Assembly: GCF_014195095.1 (NCBI RefSeq)
Contig: NZ_JACIBC010000006.1
Location: forward strand, 1 to 64,000
Source of the DNA: Rhizobium sp. BK602
GTDB taxonomy: Bacteria > Pseudomonadota > Alphaproteobacteria > Rhizobiales > Rhizobiaceae
Direction of reading: 5' to 3'
DNA length: 64,000 nt
The translations under genes and the position numbers were made by a program. Below, piece by piece: positions 42,338-49,972 of this stretch (position 1 is its first letter; every line of letters starts with the position of its first letter). A model generated the notes under the pieces. That model was not told the origin of the DNA. It saw only the letters and a program-made list of their open reading frames with translations, and did not search any database.

Positions 42338-42799
42338 TCACAGGGATGGTTCATGGATGCGGTTGCGTTTCCCCGCTGCCAATTGCCGCAGCTCGTCATC
42401 GCTGATCTTATGGGTTTTATGCCCTACCGGCACCGGCCCGAGGCACTTGTGAATGCCGAGCAGGGAATCCGGATGAAACTGCAGGATTGCTCGCGGGTTG
42501 AGCATTTCCACGAGGACCATAGGCACGATATTCCCACCACGAAAATTCGCTGGATCGGTCCAATATTCGGACCTGGGCGCATAGATCAGCTTTTTGATGA
42601 GGATCTGATGCTCGCCGGGGGCCGTAAACTCCCGGCGCCGGAACAATGCAACGGCATCGCCATGCTTATAGCGTTCAGTACGGCTAAACAACAGTTTAGT
42701 GCCGTCCATGATTTCCGGCTCCATGCAGGTGCCGTCGCCGGTCATGACGTAGGTATCGGGAAGTTCATCGGGATGGAGGTCGAATTGACGTCGAGTCAT
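42338..42799 (-). CDS. S24/LexA-fold protein without HTH
   Basis: A 153-residue protein whose front half resembles the LexA/CI/UmuD peptidase domain: VMTGDGTCMEPEIMDGTKLLFSRTERYKHGDAVALF. The nucleophile position, normally Ser in G-D-S-M-x-P, reads T-C-M-E-P, so the usual Ser is replaced. No N-terminal HTH is present. It overlaps its upstream neighbour by 4 bp. It could be a decoy, an accessory repressor domain or an inactive fold. Confidence 0.6.
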   Translation of the reverse strand: MTRRQFDLHPDELPDTYVMTGDGTCMEPEIMDGTKLLFSRTERYKHGDAVALFRRREFTAPGEHQILIKKLIYAPRSEYWTDPANFRGGNIVPMVLVEMLNPRAILQFHPDSLLGIHKCLGPVPVGHKTHKISDDELRQLAAGKRNRIHEPSL

Positions 42800-43248
42800 A
42801 GCAATCCTCCAATTTTCCTGCCCACGAACGTCTTAAAGCAAGGTTCGGTAAGCCATCTACTTTCCATGGGCGTTGAGACATGGAAAACGCGCTCGCCGTC
42901 GATGCGGTAATCCATCAGTTTTACGTTGTAGATCGAGCGTTTGCCGTTCCAATTGGGATTTGCGGCCTCGTATCGGCCGTCGCCATCGTACCGGCCTGTA
43001 TCCTGATAAGCGATCAAAACAATTGCGCGATTTTGGCTATCTTCATCCGGCTGGTCGACGCGCCAGTAGCTTATCATCGGGTTGATTTCGGCCGCAGCCT
43101 TCTGCAGTTCCGCGAGGTGGAAGTCATAACGCTCTTGGACCGTCATCTTCGTGGCGGCAACGACCAAGGGTGCGGCGCCGGCGACCCCTGTCGTGGAGAT
43201 AACCGAGCCGGCGAGGAGCCCAAGTGATTGTCTGCGAGACAGGTTCAT
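42796..43248 (-). CDS. Exported hypothetical protein with twin-arginine-like signal
   Basis: A 150-residue protein. The N-terminus MNLSRRQSLGLLAGSVISTTGVAGAAP has an SRRQSLGL motif and a hydrophobic stretch with an AGA/APL cleavage site, consistent with Tat export. The rest (ISYWRVDQPDEDSQNRAIVLIAYQDTGRYDGDGRYE) is not recognised. GGGAGG precedes the ATG, and both ends overlap neighbours as ATGA, so it belongs to a coupled set with 42338-42799 and 43245-43526. Confidence 0.6.
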   Translation of the reverse strand: MNLSRRQSLGLLAGSVISTTGVAGAAPLVVAATKMTVQERYDFHLAELQKAAAEINPMISYWRVDQPDEDSQNRAIVLIAYQDTGRYDGDGRYEAANPNWNGKRSIYNVKLMDYRIDGERVFHVSTPMESRWLTEPCFKTFVGRKIGGLL

Positions 43249-43526
43249 AGCGATACCTCCCGCGCCGCACGTGCCGCGTCGAGGATTTCCTCGACTTTCA
43301 GAAGCTTATCTTCAATGATGTCCGCGACCGTCGTTATCGCGTTCATGTGGTGACGAACACCAAGCCCGTGCGCAGCGAGAAAAATCGCCTCGTTGAGGTG
43401 TTTGATCTCCGAGAGGAGGTTTTGGGCATCCAGAACGAGAAGCGTCGGATCTCGGCTCTCGTCGAGTTTGGGCCCTTGTGGATTCGGCATGGCTCCGCCG
43501 GTGGCCGGAACGGTCGTATTCGGCAT
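43245..43526 (-). CDS. Small hypothetical phage protein
   Basis: A 93-residue soluble protein with an extended Pro-rich opening and two helices (LLVLDAQNLLSEIKHLNEAIFLAAHGLGV, then DIIEDKLLKVEEILDAARAA). The ATG at 43526 has GGAGA upstream. It overlaps the next gene by 4 bp. No family is recognised. Confidence 0.55.
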   Translation of the reverse strand: MPNTTVPATGGAMPNPQGPKLDESRDPTLLVLDAQNLLSEIKHLNEAIFLAAHGLGVRHHMNAITTVADIIEDKLLKVEEILDAARAAREVSL

Positions 43527-43552
43527 GATGGATCTCCAAATTTTCGGGTTGC

Positions 43553-43747
43553 TTAGGAGTTCAACCAATCTTCGATTTGCCGCCATGCCTCGTGGTAGGC
43601 GGCAATTACGGAGTCGCGCGGCTGATCGATAAATTCAGTCGGGCAACGGTCATAGGAAAACAGGATATCGTCGAGGCTGACTTGACTGACATCGACATAG
43701 CTACCGCGCCCCGTAGGCGTGAGGATTGGGGTATGGTCGGTTGCCAT
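43553..43747 (-). CDS. Small hypothetical phage protein
   Basis: A 64-residue protein, TDHTPILTPTGRGSYVDVSQVSLDDILFSYDRCPTEF..., acidic with a Trp-rich end. The ATG at 43747 has GAGG upstream. It lies between two other small early genes in the same direction. Function is unknown. Confidence 0.5.
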   Translation of the reverse strand: MATDHTPILTPTGRGSYVDVSQVSLDDILFSYDRCPTEFIDQPRDSVIAAYHEAWRQIEDWLNS

Positions 43748-43757
43748 CGGTTGAGCC

Positions 43758-43961
43758 TCAAGCCAGCTCAAGAGCTTCGAGGTTGCGGCGCCACTGCAAT
43801 GATGCGCCCGCGCCACCGACAAAACGGGGCGGACGCTGAGCCGGTACCACCAAGGCAGCGCCATTGTCGCGCTCGGCACGCTCGAAAGCTACCTTAACGG
43901 CTGGGTCGGTGAAGAGGCTTGAGAGGCGAGCCGGAGCAGCATTAACGATGTTCTGTGTCAT
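43758..43961 (-). CDS. Small hypothetical phage protein (first gene of leftward unit)
   Basis: A 67-residue protein, TQNIVNAAPARLSSLFTDPAVKVAFERAERDNGAALVVPAQRPPRF. An in-frame ATG at 44003 is an alternative, but it would lie inside the operator. It is divergent from the Cro/CI-like gene, so it is probably the first gene under that repressor's control. No family is recognised. Confidence 0.5.
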   Translation of the reverse strand: MTQNIVNAAPARLSSLFTDPAVKVAFERAERDNGAALVVPAQRPPRFVGGAGASLQWRRNLEALELA

Positions 43962-43994
43962 TGCCTTTTTCCCTTGCTGTGTTTTGCTTACAGG

Positions 43995-44051
43995 TGTATT
44001 CATAACTACAAGCGTAGGCATTGTCAAACGCGTTCGATACACTTGTATTCA
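43995..44051. promoter_or_regulatory. Operators of the Cro/CI-like switch
   Basis: ATACA-CT-TGTAT (44037-44048) is a perfect 5-bp-arm palindrome. A 16-bp imperfect palindrome with TGTA/TACA ends lies at 43995-44010. TGTATTCA recurs at 43995-44002 and 44044-44051. They fill the gap between divergent small phage genes. Confidence 0.5.
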
Positions 44052-44066
44052 AAATTGAGGATTTTC

Positions 44067-44300
44067 ATGGCTGAGCTTACTCCGGAGGCGAACAGAGCAG
44101 CGCGAGCGATCCTGAAATGGTCGGTGCGCGATCTCGCTGATAATGCCGGAATCGCCTTCTCCACCGTCCACCGTTTCGAAAACAGCGGGACGGCAACCGA
44201 GGCCACCAAAGAGAAGATCAAGGCGGCTTACGCAGCTCATAACGTCGAGATCACCAACGGCGAATATACGGGCGCTCGTCTGAAGCTGAAGAAGGACTGA
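44067..44300 (+). CDS. Small XRE/Cro-like HTH regulator
   Basis: A 77-residue protein made almost entirely of one HTH: NRAARAILKWSVRDLADNAGIAFSTVHRFENSGTATEATKEKIKAAYAAHNVEI. The ATG at 44067 follows GAGG. It is divergent from the leftward small-gene unit, with operator-like repeats between, as expected for a phage Cro or CI protein. No peptidase domain is attached. Confidence 0.8.
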   Translation: MAELTPEANRAARAILKWSVRDLADNAGIAFSTVHRFENSGTATEATKEKIKAAYAAHNVEITNGEYTGARLKLKKD

Positions 44301-44303
44301 CCG

Positions 44304-44618
44304 ATGGGAATCTACGGCAAGCGATACCTTTACGTGATGGCGAGCGAAGCCGGCATCTGCCGCGTGAGCGCCTCGACGGGTCCAGGAGCGCAATTGAATA
44401 GCCTCCAGTCTTCGAGCGACTATGCCCTCACCGTAGTCGAGACGGTGAAAGTTCCCCTTGCCACTGCCAACAAGGTCAAGGCTCGAACTATGGAGCTTCT
44501 GAAGGGCGCACGCGTTTTCGGCGAATGGTTCAAGGTTCCGCCAGAGACAGCCGTGGTCGCCCTTCGCTTGGCGATGACGGAAATCACCGGCGGCCCAGGC
44601 GTGACTATGGGCAAATGA
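44304..44618 (+). CDS. GIY-YIG-like (T5orf172/Mug113-type) small protein
   Basis: A 104-residue protein. KRYLYVMASEAGICRVSASTGPGAQLNSLQ followed by ALTVVETVKVPLATANKVKARTMELLKGARVFGEWFKVPPETAVVALRLAM follows the order of the T5orf172/Mug113 branch of GIY-YIG folds. The GIY-YIG Arg and Glu are only partly recognisable, so nuclease activity is doubtful. It starts 3 nt after the repressor gene, and its end overlaps the next gene by 4 bp. Confidence 0.5.
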   Translation: MGIYGKRYLYVMASEAGICRVSASTGPGAQLNSLQSSSDYALTVVETVKVPLATANKVKARTMELLKGARVFGEWFKVPPETAVVALRLAMTEITGGPGVTMGK

Positions 44619-45049
44619 CTGTGACAGTTCTGCTCGCTATGTGGGGAGCCTTTATCTCCAGTGGATTAGCAGTAATCAAGATCTGGGAAACGTTCTTCAA
44701 AGACCGGCTTCGCTTGGACAAGAGCTACCTGCTGACGGGTGAGACCGGCGGCGAGCACGAGATTACGGTGGCGAATCTGTCTTCCGTTCCAGTGCAGGTA
44801 TCGTCATGGACGCTGGCTTACGAACCGAAGGTCTTTCGCTGGAAGACCAAACGGAAGGATGTAACCCCGGAGCGGTACAAGGTCGGTGGCTTCAAGATCG
44901 ACGGACATTCTTCGCACACTCTCTTGTTCGGCGGTGAGGATCAATTCGAGTGGGGATGGAAGGTCCAAAAGGGGCGCAATCTCTGCCTGGATCTTCACAT
45001 CTTCGGTAGAAAAAAACCAAAGCGACTGATCATCAAAAGCAAAATTTGA
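44615..45049 (+). CDS. Single-pass membrane hypothetical protein
   Basis: A 144-residue protein. One N-terminal helix (VTVLLAMWGAFISSGLAVIKIWETFF) is followed by a soluble, beta-rich domain (YLLTGETGGEHEITVANLSSVPVQVSSWTLAYEP) that ends very basic. The start is coupled to the previous gene by ATGA. No family is recognised; placement behind the repressor suggests a lysogeny-expressed accessory gene, possibly superinfection exclusion. Confidence 0.5.
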   Translation: MTVTVLLAMWGAFISSGLAVIKIWETFFKDRLRLDKSYLLTGETGGEHEITVANLSSVPVQVSSWTLAYEPKVFRWKTKRKDVTPERYKVGGFKIDGHSSHTLLFGGEDQFEWGWKVQKGRNLCLDLHIFGRKKPKRLIIKSKI

Positions 45050-45096
45050 GTCACGAGAAGAACTCTTATCACTACCTATCAACCGAGGATCAGAGT

Positions 45097-46059
45097 ATGT
45101 CCGCATTGACGTTGGTGAGCCCGCAGCCTGGCTTAGAGGCTGGTTCCGATCTCAGCGCCGATGCGTTGGACTATGGCCGTGCAGCCCTGTCAGAAAACAC
45201 CATGCGGGCCTACAGGAGCGATTGGGATGATTTCCAGTCATGGACAGCGGTAAGGGGCAAAAGCTCGCTACCGGCCTCGCCTGCGACCGTGGCGAACTAT
45301 GCTTCCTCTCTTGCATCGGCAGGGAAGAAGGTTCCGACCATCGCCCGCAAGCTTGCCGCTATTCGGTTCTTCCACCGCGGCGCCGGTGAGGACAATCCGA
45401 CGGATAACGCCGGCGTGGCCGCCATCCTCAAGGGCATCCGGCGCACCGTGGGCACAGCAAGCCGTCAGAAGGCGCCCGCGACCGTCGACGTGATCCATGC
45501 GCTTCTTGCCCACGTCGATGCCCGTACGCTGCAGGGGAAGCGCGACCGGGCACTGTTGCTGCTGGGGTTTGCCGGCGCGTTCCGCCGCTCCGAGCTGGTA
45601 GCGATCACCGTCGAGGATCTGACCTTCTCCGATAAGGGCGTGGACGTCTTCCTGCCGAAGTCCAAGACCGACCAGGAGGCGAAGGGCCAATCGGTCGCGG
45701 TGCTTAATGGAAAGGCACTGCGGCCGGCAGACAGGCTCCAGGAGTGGCTTTCAGCCGCCGGCATATCATCCGGGCCGATCTTCCTGCGCATCAACCGTGG
45801 CGACCATCTGACGGACGATCCGCTATCGGCCCAATCGGTGGCGCTGATCGTGAAGAAGTATGCCGATGCGGCAGGCCTCGATGTAGAGAAGCTGTCCGGC
45901 CACTCGCTACGCGCCGGGTTCGTCACGTCGGCAGCGGAGAACAGGGCCAGCATATCGCGCATCATGGAGGTGACGAGGCATCGAGATCCGAGGACGGTCG
46001 AGACCTATGTCCGACGCGCCGATCGGTTTAAGGATCACGCTGGCGATGGTTTTCTGTGA
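45097..46059 (+). CDS. Second tyrosine recombinase (XerC/D-like)
   Basis: A 320-residue recombinase. A SAM-like core-binding domain (SENTMRAYRSDWDDFQSWTAVRGKSSLPASPATVANYASSLASAGK) precedes the catalytic domain. Catalytic Arg (AFRRSELVAI), Lys (PKSKTDQEAKG), HSLRAGF (His-x-x-Arg), the second His in EVTRHRD and the nucleophile TVETYVRR Tyr are all present. The ATG at 45097 fits the family better than the upstream TTG at 45046. It is unlike the border integrase and may resolve dimers or mark a nested insertion. Confidence 0.85.
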   Translation: MSALTLVSPQPGLEAGSDLSADALDYGRAALSENTMRAYRSDWDDFQSWTAVRGKSSLPASPATVANYASSLASAGKKVPTIARKLAAIRFFHRGAGEDNPTDNAGVAAILKGIRRTVGTASRQKAPATVDVIHALLAHVDARTLQGKRDRALLLLGFAGAFRRSELVAITVEDLTFSDKGVDVFLPKSKTDQEAKGQSVAVLNGKALRPADRLQEWLSAAGISSGPIFLRINRGDHLTDDPLSAQSVALIVKKYADAAGLDVEKLSGHSLRAGFVTSAAENRASISRIMEVTRHRDPRTVETYVRRADRFKDHAGDGFL

Positions 46060-46085
46060 TTGGCCGACATCATCAATGATAGAGA

Positions 46086-46658
46086 CTATCTTCTTGCTGC
46101 CTCAACGGCGGCCTTCCTGACCGATTCAGCATTATAATGATTGAGTCCATTGTCTATCGCCAATTTGTGAAACTCGTTAGAATAACGATAGTCCTTGAGA
46201 TTATACCGTCTCACGATCGCGCGCGTCTCTTTGGTGAGCCCGAGGATATCACTGCCGCTAAACCATCGTGGATCGCCGATCTTGTCCTCGAATTCCTTGA
46301 TCACCGCAGCCGGAAGATCTGCGCCGAAAAGGAAATAGCGGAGAAAAGGAATGAAATGGGGATGGGTATAAGCATCTCTGCCGCGCGATCCGTTTCTGGC
46401 AAAAATATCCCGATGGGAGCCTTTCATGCGACCTGACTGGTACTTCGGATCGGTCCAATAAGCCAGGCGGTGTGCTGGGATAGCTGATCGATCGGTAAGC
46501 AGTCTGAGGAGCGCCATGATGGGCTCCTGATTAGACAAATAGATTGCGTGTCCATCTTCTTGATAAGGAATATCGAGTCGCAGATCGATTTTCTCAACAA
46601 GCGCCTGCTCTTCCGCTGAAAGTTCGAGATGATGCCTATTCACTGCTCCACCATGCAT
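46086..46658 (-). CDS. Hypothetical protein of unknown family
   Basis: A 190-residue soluble, helix-rich protein: ELSAEEQALVEKIDLRLDIPYQEDGHAIYLSNQEPIMALLRLLTDRSAIP and later FIPFLRYFLFGADLPAAVIKEFEDKIGDPRWFSGSDILGLTKETRAIVRRY. GGAGTGAAGAA precedes the ATG. It lies between the second recombinase and a lipoprotein gene in the cargo part of the element. No catalytic motif is seen. Confidence 0.55.
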   Translation of the reverse strand: MHGGAVNRHHLELSAEEQALVEKIDLRLDIPYQEDGHAIYLSNQEPIMALLRLLTDRSAIPAHRLAYWTDPKYQSGRMKGSHRDIFARNGSRGRDAYTHPHFIPFLRYFLFGADLPAAVIKEFEDKIGDPRWFSGSDILGLTKETRAIVRRYNLKDYRYSNEFHKLAIDNGLNHYNAESVRKAAVEAARR

Positions 46659-46809
46659 TTCTTCACTCCGCTGATAGCGCCCTTATGGTTGAGTATCAAG
46701 CGGAGCATGCACGCGCCTGATTCGGCAAGGTCGCGAGAGTTACCCACAGCGATAACCGTTTTTCTCGCTAGCGATTAGCCACTGGCGAGAAGTAGGACCG
46801 CAGGCTCTA

Positions 46810-47214
46810 TCAGCAACTCGTGTCGCCACCGGCCCAACGAAGGACGCTGCGAATATCCTTGTCCCTGGATAAGGAATTCCCAGACACGACGCTGATCTTG
46901 CTGCCGGTGCCTTGGCGCTCAATCTTGGCTTTCCAAAAGAAATGGCGGCCGTAGATGCTGCTCATCGAATACGAGATTTCGCCGAAACCGAGATCGGGAT
47001 AGAGTTGAGCGTCCAAAATGAGCTGCGTTGCCACACCAGGGCTTCCGACTAGGCAGCGAGAAGCCGGGTCATGGATCTTTCGATACAGGGCCTGATAGTT
47101 TTCTGGGAAGGATTTTGCAGTGGTCGCGCTGGACTTGTTCTGCGCGAGGCTGTCTGGGTTGTTTGAACATCCGGCCAAGGTGACCATGAGTGCGCCCATC
47201 AAAATTCGCTTCAT
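46810..47214 (-). CDS. Hypothetical lipoprotein
   Basis: A 134-residue protein with a lipoprotein signal (KRILMGALMVTLAGCSNN, lipobox LAGC, acylated Cys at residue 16). The mature part (YQALYRKIHDPASRCLVGSPGVATQLILDAQLYPDLGFGEISYSM) has two further Cys and no recognised fold. Encoded in the element's cargo, it could be an Rz1-like or surface exclusion protein, but neither is shown. Confidence 0.6.
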   Translation of the reverse strand: MKRILMGALMVTLAGCSNNPDSLAQNKSSATTAKSFPENYQALYRKIHDPASRCLVGSPGVATQLILDAQLYPDLGFGEISYSMSSIYGRHFFWKAKIERQGTGSKISVVSGNSLSRDKDIRSVLRWAGGDTSC

Positions 47215-47284
47215 TTGCCCCCCGGAGATCCCCTTACTATGATTGCAAGAGACAACCATGAACTCGCGTAGGCGGCAAGTGCCG

Positions 47285-47518
47285 TTAATCTTCGGCCGCC
47301 GTCGATGGTCGGGGATCAATTACACCAGCCTGGATTGCGGCACCGTAGTCGTCGATCAGATTGCCAAGCCGGAAGAAGCCTTTCCGAGCAGCTGGCCGGA
47401 GATAACCTTCATCGCGTAGGCGGTGCACGGCGGCAACAGTGAGGCCAAGAGCCTTTGCGGCATCGTCGATCGATACCAGCCAGGCGCGGAGGGGCTTAGA
47501 GCGGGAATAAATGGTCAT
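47285..47518 (-). CDS. MerR/excisionase-like HTH protein
   Basis: A 77-residue protein. WLVSIDDAAKALGLTVAAVHRLRDEGYLRPAARKGFFRLGNLID is a winged helix of the MerR/AlpA type. The start (47518) overlaps the stop of the DUF3102-like gene by 4 bp. It may be a small phage regulator or directionality factor. Confidence 0.7.
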   Translation of the reverse strand: MTIYSRSKPLRAWLVSIDDAAKALGLTVAAVHRLRDEGYLRPAARKGFFRLGNLIDDYGAAIQAGVIDPRPSTAAED

Positions 47519-48144
47519 GCTGCTCTCGCCATCTTCATATACCGTTGAACGGTGCCATAGCTCAGCCCGGATTTTTCCACCCATGGCAGCCAGTGCCCGT
47601 GCGGGAGTTCGTCTCTTATCGCAATCAGCTGCTTGCCGAGTTCGATCGCTCGCTCGGCATTGGCGCGCCGGCGAGCTTGTCCAACCTCTGGAACCTTGTT
47701 TTTGATCGTGCTAGCCGTGTCCTGTGCTGCCAGCCGTTCATCGCTGAAGGTGCAAAGCCGATAATAGATCGCGCCGGCAAGAGCATGACGCTGGTGGCTG
47801 AAACCGCGGAGCTGGTTGATGGTTGCCATAATCGGCCCGAGAGGTATCCGGTCCCACCATTCCAACCATTCCGACGTGCGCTGATCCACCCATTCCGGAC
47901 ACGCCCGTATGAGGTCGGAGACGGCCCACAGGCTCGCTTGATCTATCAGCGCGTTGTTGCCCCTAGTTTCGCTCAGCGTCGTCATGACGAGCCGGAAATG
48001 GCCTTCGCCATGCTTGGCCAGGATTTGACACATCGTCGCGATAGCGCGTGTCTGACCAGGCATGGGGAAAACATTGCCGGGAACGATTTCGACCTCGTAT
48101 TCGGCGCAGATCGCCCGCACCGTGACTTCTATCTCTGAAACCAT
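47515..48144 (-). CDS. DUF3102-like phage protein
   Basis: A 209-residue protein. The C-terminal third (AERAIELGKQLIAIRDELPHGHWLPWVEKSGLSYGTVQRYMKMA) matches the DUF3102 type found in phages and plasmids, whose end is HTH-like. The N-terminal two thirds (EIVPGNVFPMPGQTRAIATMCQILAKHGEGHFRLVMTTLSET...) are another helical domain. It is coupled by a 4-bp overlap to the downstream MerR-like gene. Function is unknown; a ParB-like or regulatory role is guessed for the family. Confidence 0.65.
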   Translation of the reverse strand: MVSEIEVTVRAICAEYEVEIVPGNVFPMPGQTRAIATMCQILAKHGEGHFRLVMTTLSETRGNNALIDQASLWAVSDLIRACPEWVDQRTSEWLEWWDRIPLGPIMATINQLRGFSHQRHALAGAIYYRLCTFSDERLAAQDTASTIKNKVPEVGQARRRANAERAIELGKQLIAIRDELPHGHWLPWVEKSGLSYGTVQRYMKMARAA

Positions 48145-48332
48145 TCGAAAACTCCTGGAAAAAGAAAAGGCCGAACCTCGAAAGGCCGGCCGATCCTTCG
48201 CGCCAGTTCATCCGTGGTCGCATTGGAATGTATAAACGATATTGATGAATTCAGGCAATCCCATCTATTTTTGTTCTGTTATAGATCGCTTTCGCCGGAG
48301 TCCTTTGCCTGCAGCTATTTGGCGAGCGAGTA

Positions 48333-48581
48333 TCAAAGGCGCGCGACATCGCCTTTTTCCTCTTGTGCCAGCGGTATTAGAATGCGCTCGAAGTCTTGCA
48401 GCTCGTCGTCTGTGAAAGGCTGTAGACCGTTAGCGTGGAACCGATCGACATAACTATGCAGTGCTCGCCTATCTTCATCTGAGAGGGCTAGGTAAGCCGG
48501 GGTCGCTGTCCAATCGACCTCAGGCGTGGCCCGCTTTATCGAAAGCTCCAATCGAGAAAGCCGTGCGTGCGCGTTCTTCAT
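48333..48581 (-). CDS. Small hypothetical phage protein
   Basis: An 82-residue helical protein: ARLSRLELSIKRATPEVDWTATPAYLALSDEDRRALHSYVDRFHANGLQPFTDDELQDFERIL. Its start overlaps the stop of the DUF5681 gene by 4 bp. The 188 bases after it contain no gene. Function is unknown. Confidence 0.55.
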   Translation of the reverse strand: MKNAHARLSRLELSIKRATPEVDWTATPAYLALSDEDRRALHSYVDRFHANGLQPFTDDELQDFERILIPLAQEEKGDVARL

Positions 48582-49072
48582 TTGCCAATCCTCTCCTCAA
48601 GAGCCTTCAATCGTACCTCGTGTTCCACAGCCTCTACTGCTGTCACGTAGCGGCTGCAAAGGCTGGCGATAGCGTCTGCTTCGTCAGTGGTGAGATCGCC
48701 CCTGGCGACGGCCTGGAGGAGCGCTGAGAGTGCACCTGGAACGTCGGCGGCGCTGGCGACCTTCGGGAAGTTCTCCACGGTGACGACCCTTCCCCGGCGC
48801 ACCGGCGCGATCCGCTCCATGCAGAGCTTAAGCGCCGTGCTGTCGCCAGCAAGTGCTGCCTTGATGGCTTTGCGCGTCAACTTGGTCGCTTCATCGCCAA
48901 GCAACTTTTCGATCGCCAGCGTTGTTTGGGATCTGGCACCCTTGGGCTTGCCGGGATTGCCCTTCGTGAACCTGCCTTTGCGGTCGCGCGAACCGTTATC
49001 ACTGTCCGTTGTCAAATCCGCCTCGTCCGTTGCGATGTCCGTATATCGTGCGGTTGCCGAGCCTCTCTGCAA
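48578..49072 (-). CDS. DUF5681 family phage protein
   Basis: A 164-residue protein. The opening core (RDRKGRFTKGNPGKPKGARSQTTLAIEKLLGDEATKLTRKAIKAALAGDSTALKLCMERIAPVRRGR) is the DUF5681 signature, often near terminase genes. A helical C-terminus follows (ALLQAVARGDLTTDEADAIASLCSRYVTAVEAVE). The only start before the domain is TTG at 49072. No terminase large subunit adjoins it here, so its packaging partner seems lost. Confidence 0.7.
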   Translation of the reverse strand: MQRGSATARYTDIATDEADLTTDSDNGSRDRKGRFTKGNPGKPKGARSQTTLAIEKLLGDEATKLTRKAIKAALAGDSTALKLCMERIAPVRRGRVVTVENFPKVASAADVPGALSALLQAVARGDLTTDEADAIASLCSRYVTAVEAVEHEVRLKALEERIGK

Positions 49073-49131
49073 CTGATGAGATCAACGAGAATCCGCTCAT
49101 TTCCTCTCATGCCGATGGCGCCTAGACCCCG

Positions 49132-49153
49132 AAAAACGCCCGATTTTCCGGGC
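49132..49153 (-). terminator. Terminator after the Ntn-hydrolase genes
   Basis: On the minus strand, stem GCCCG/CGGGC (49149-49153, 49138-49142) with a 6-nt loop is followed by GTTTTT. It closes the tape-measure/Ntn unit. Confidence 0.65.
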
Positions 49154-49194
49154 CATTTCTGCTGTTGAGAAATCCCGTTATCGCTAGCCATCGT

Positions 49195-49764
49195 TCAAAG
49201 CTCCGCTGTTACCCGCGGCCGCGCTTCGACCACATCATCAATGATGCCGGCCGTGTAGACCGCAATATGATCATGATGAACTTGCGCCACATTCATGAAA
49301 CCGCCGACGGTTCCCGACATGGCTTGCTCCTTCATGAGCGCGAGCATACCGTTGGTCGGTCCATCCCATTGGAGGCGCCTTAATGCCTCGTCCGATACAG
49401 GCGGCGTGATGGAGACGTGCTCGATGTCGCGCACCTGACCATCCGTCTTCACGTCGGAAACGTGGAAAGCTGCGGGACCGCGTCCCGACCATCCGGCGAC
49501 GTAGACATCCACCTCCGACAGACCGAGGTCCGCAAAATGATCCGCCAGATAGGCGCGTGCGCTGTCGTAATCGACGGCGGAAACCGCAAGGGCCGTCACG
49601 ACTATCCCGAGCGCTTTCATGTCGCCCTGGGTGGCGACGACAATGCGCTGGTGAGGGATGGCCTGAAATTTCACGACATGGAAATGACCGTCGGGCGTCA
49701 TGGCCTTTGTGTCCGTAATGATAGACACGCTGTCTGGCCGGACGAGGATATTAATCGCGGTCAA
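49195..49764 (-). CDS. Ntn-hydrolase (HslV/proteasome-like) phage protein, Thr type
   Basis: A 189-residue protein. The start is TTG at 49764 (GGAG upstream), giving Met-Thr-Ala-Ile. After Met removal, Thr1 is followed by Asp17 in IITDTKA, Lys31 in HVVKFQ and Gly46 in IVVATQG, close to the Thr1-Asp17-Lys33-Gly pattern of HslV and proteasome beta subunits. A later strand-turn-strand (VDVYVAGWSGRGPAAFHVSD) matches the second half of that fold. It lies two genes downstream of the tape measure, where siphophages often encode tail peptidases. Activity and target are unknown. Confidence 0.65.
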   Translation of the reverse strand: MTAINILVRPDSVSIITDTKAMTPDGHFHVVKFQAIPHQRIVVATQGDMKALGIVVTALAVSAVDYDSARAYLADHFADLGLSEVDVYVAGWSGRGPAAFHVSDVKTDGQVRDIEHVSITPPVSDEALRRLQWDGPTNGMLALMKEQAMSGTVGGFMNVAQVHHDHIAVYTAGIIDDVVEARPRVTAEL

Positions 49765-49972
49765 GATACTGCACTCCTGCGGTGAAGCTGGTGACGGTAA
49801 GCGCGCTGGCGATCGAGCCGGCCGTTGCAGCCGCCCCGGTGCTAAGCCCAAGGGAGGCAAACATGGACGTGAAGACGGTCGTAAAGATTGGATCGTGGTT
49901 CACGGCCGCGGGCAACGAGAACGACCGTCCCAGACCATATCGCTGCAGTATCAGTTGATGATGAATGCTCAT
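49751..49972 (-). CDS. Small Gly/Ala-rich protein between the Ntn genes
   Basis: A 73-residue protein with a hydrophobic, Gly/Ala/Thr-rich centre (FTSMFASLGLSTGAAATAGSIASALTVTSF) that could be a membrane or glycine-zipper segment. Its start overlaps the stop of the Ser-type Ntn gene (ATGA, 49969-49972), and its end overlaps the start of the Thr-type gene by 14 bp, so the three are translationally linked. Family unknown; a tail-tip or inhibitory-peptide role is only speculation. Confidence 0.6.
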   Translation of the reverse strand: MSIHHQLILQRYGLGRSFSLPAAVNHDPIFTTVFTSMFASLGLSTGAAATAGSIASALTVTSFTAGVQYLDRD

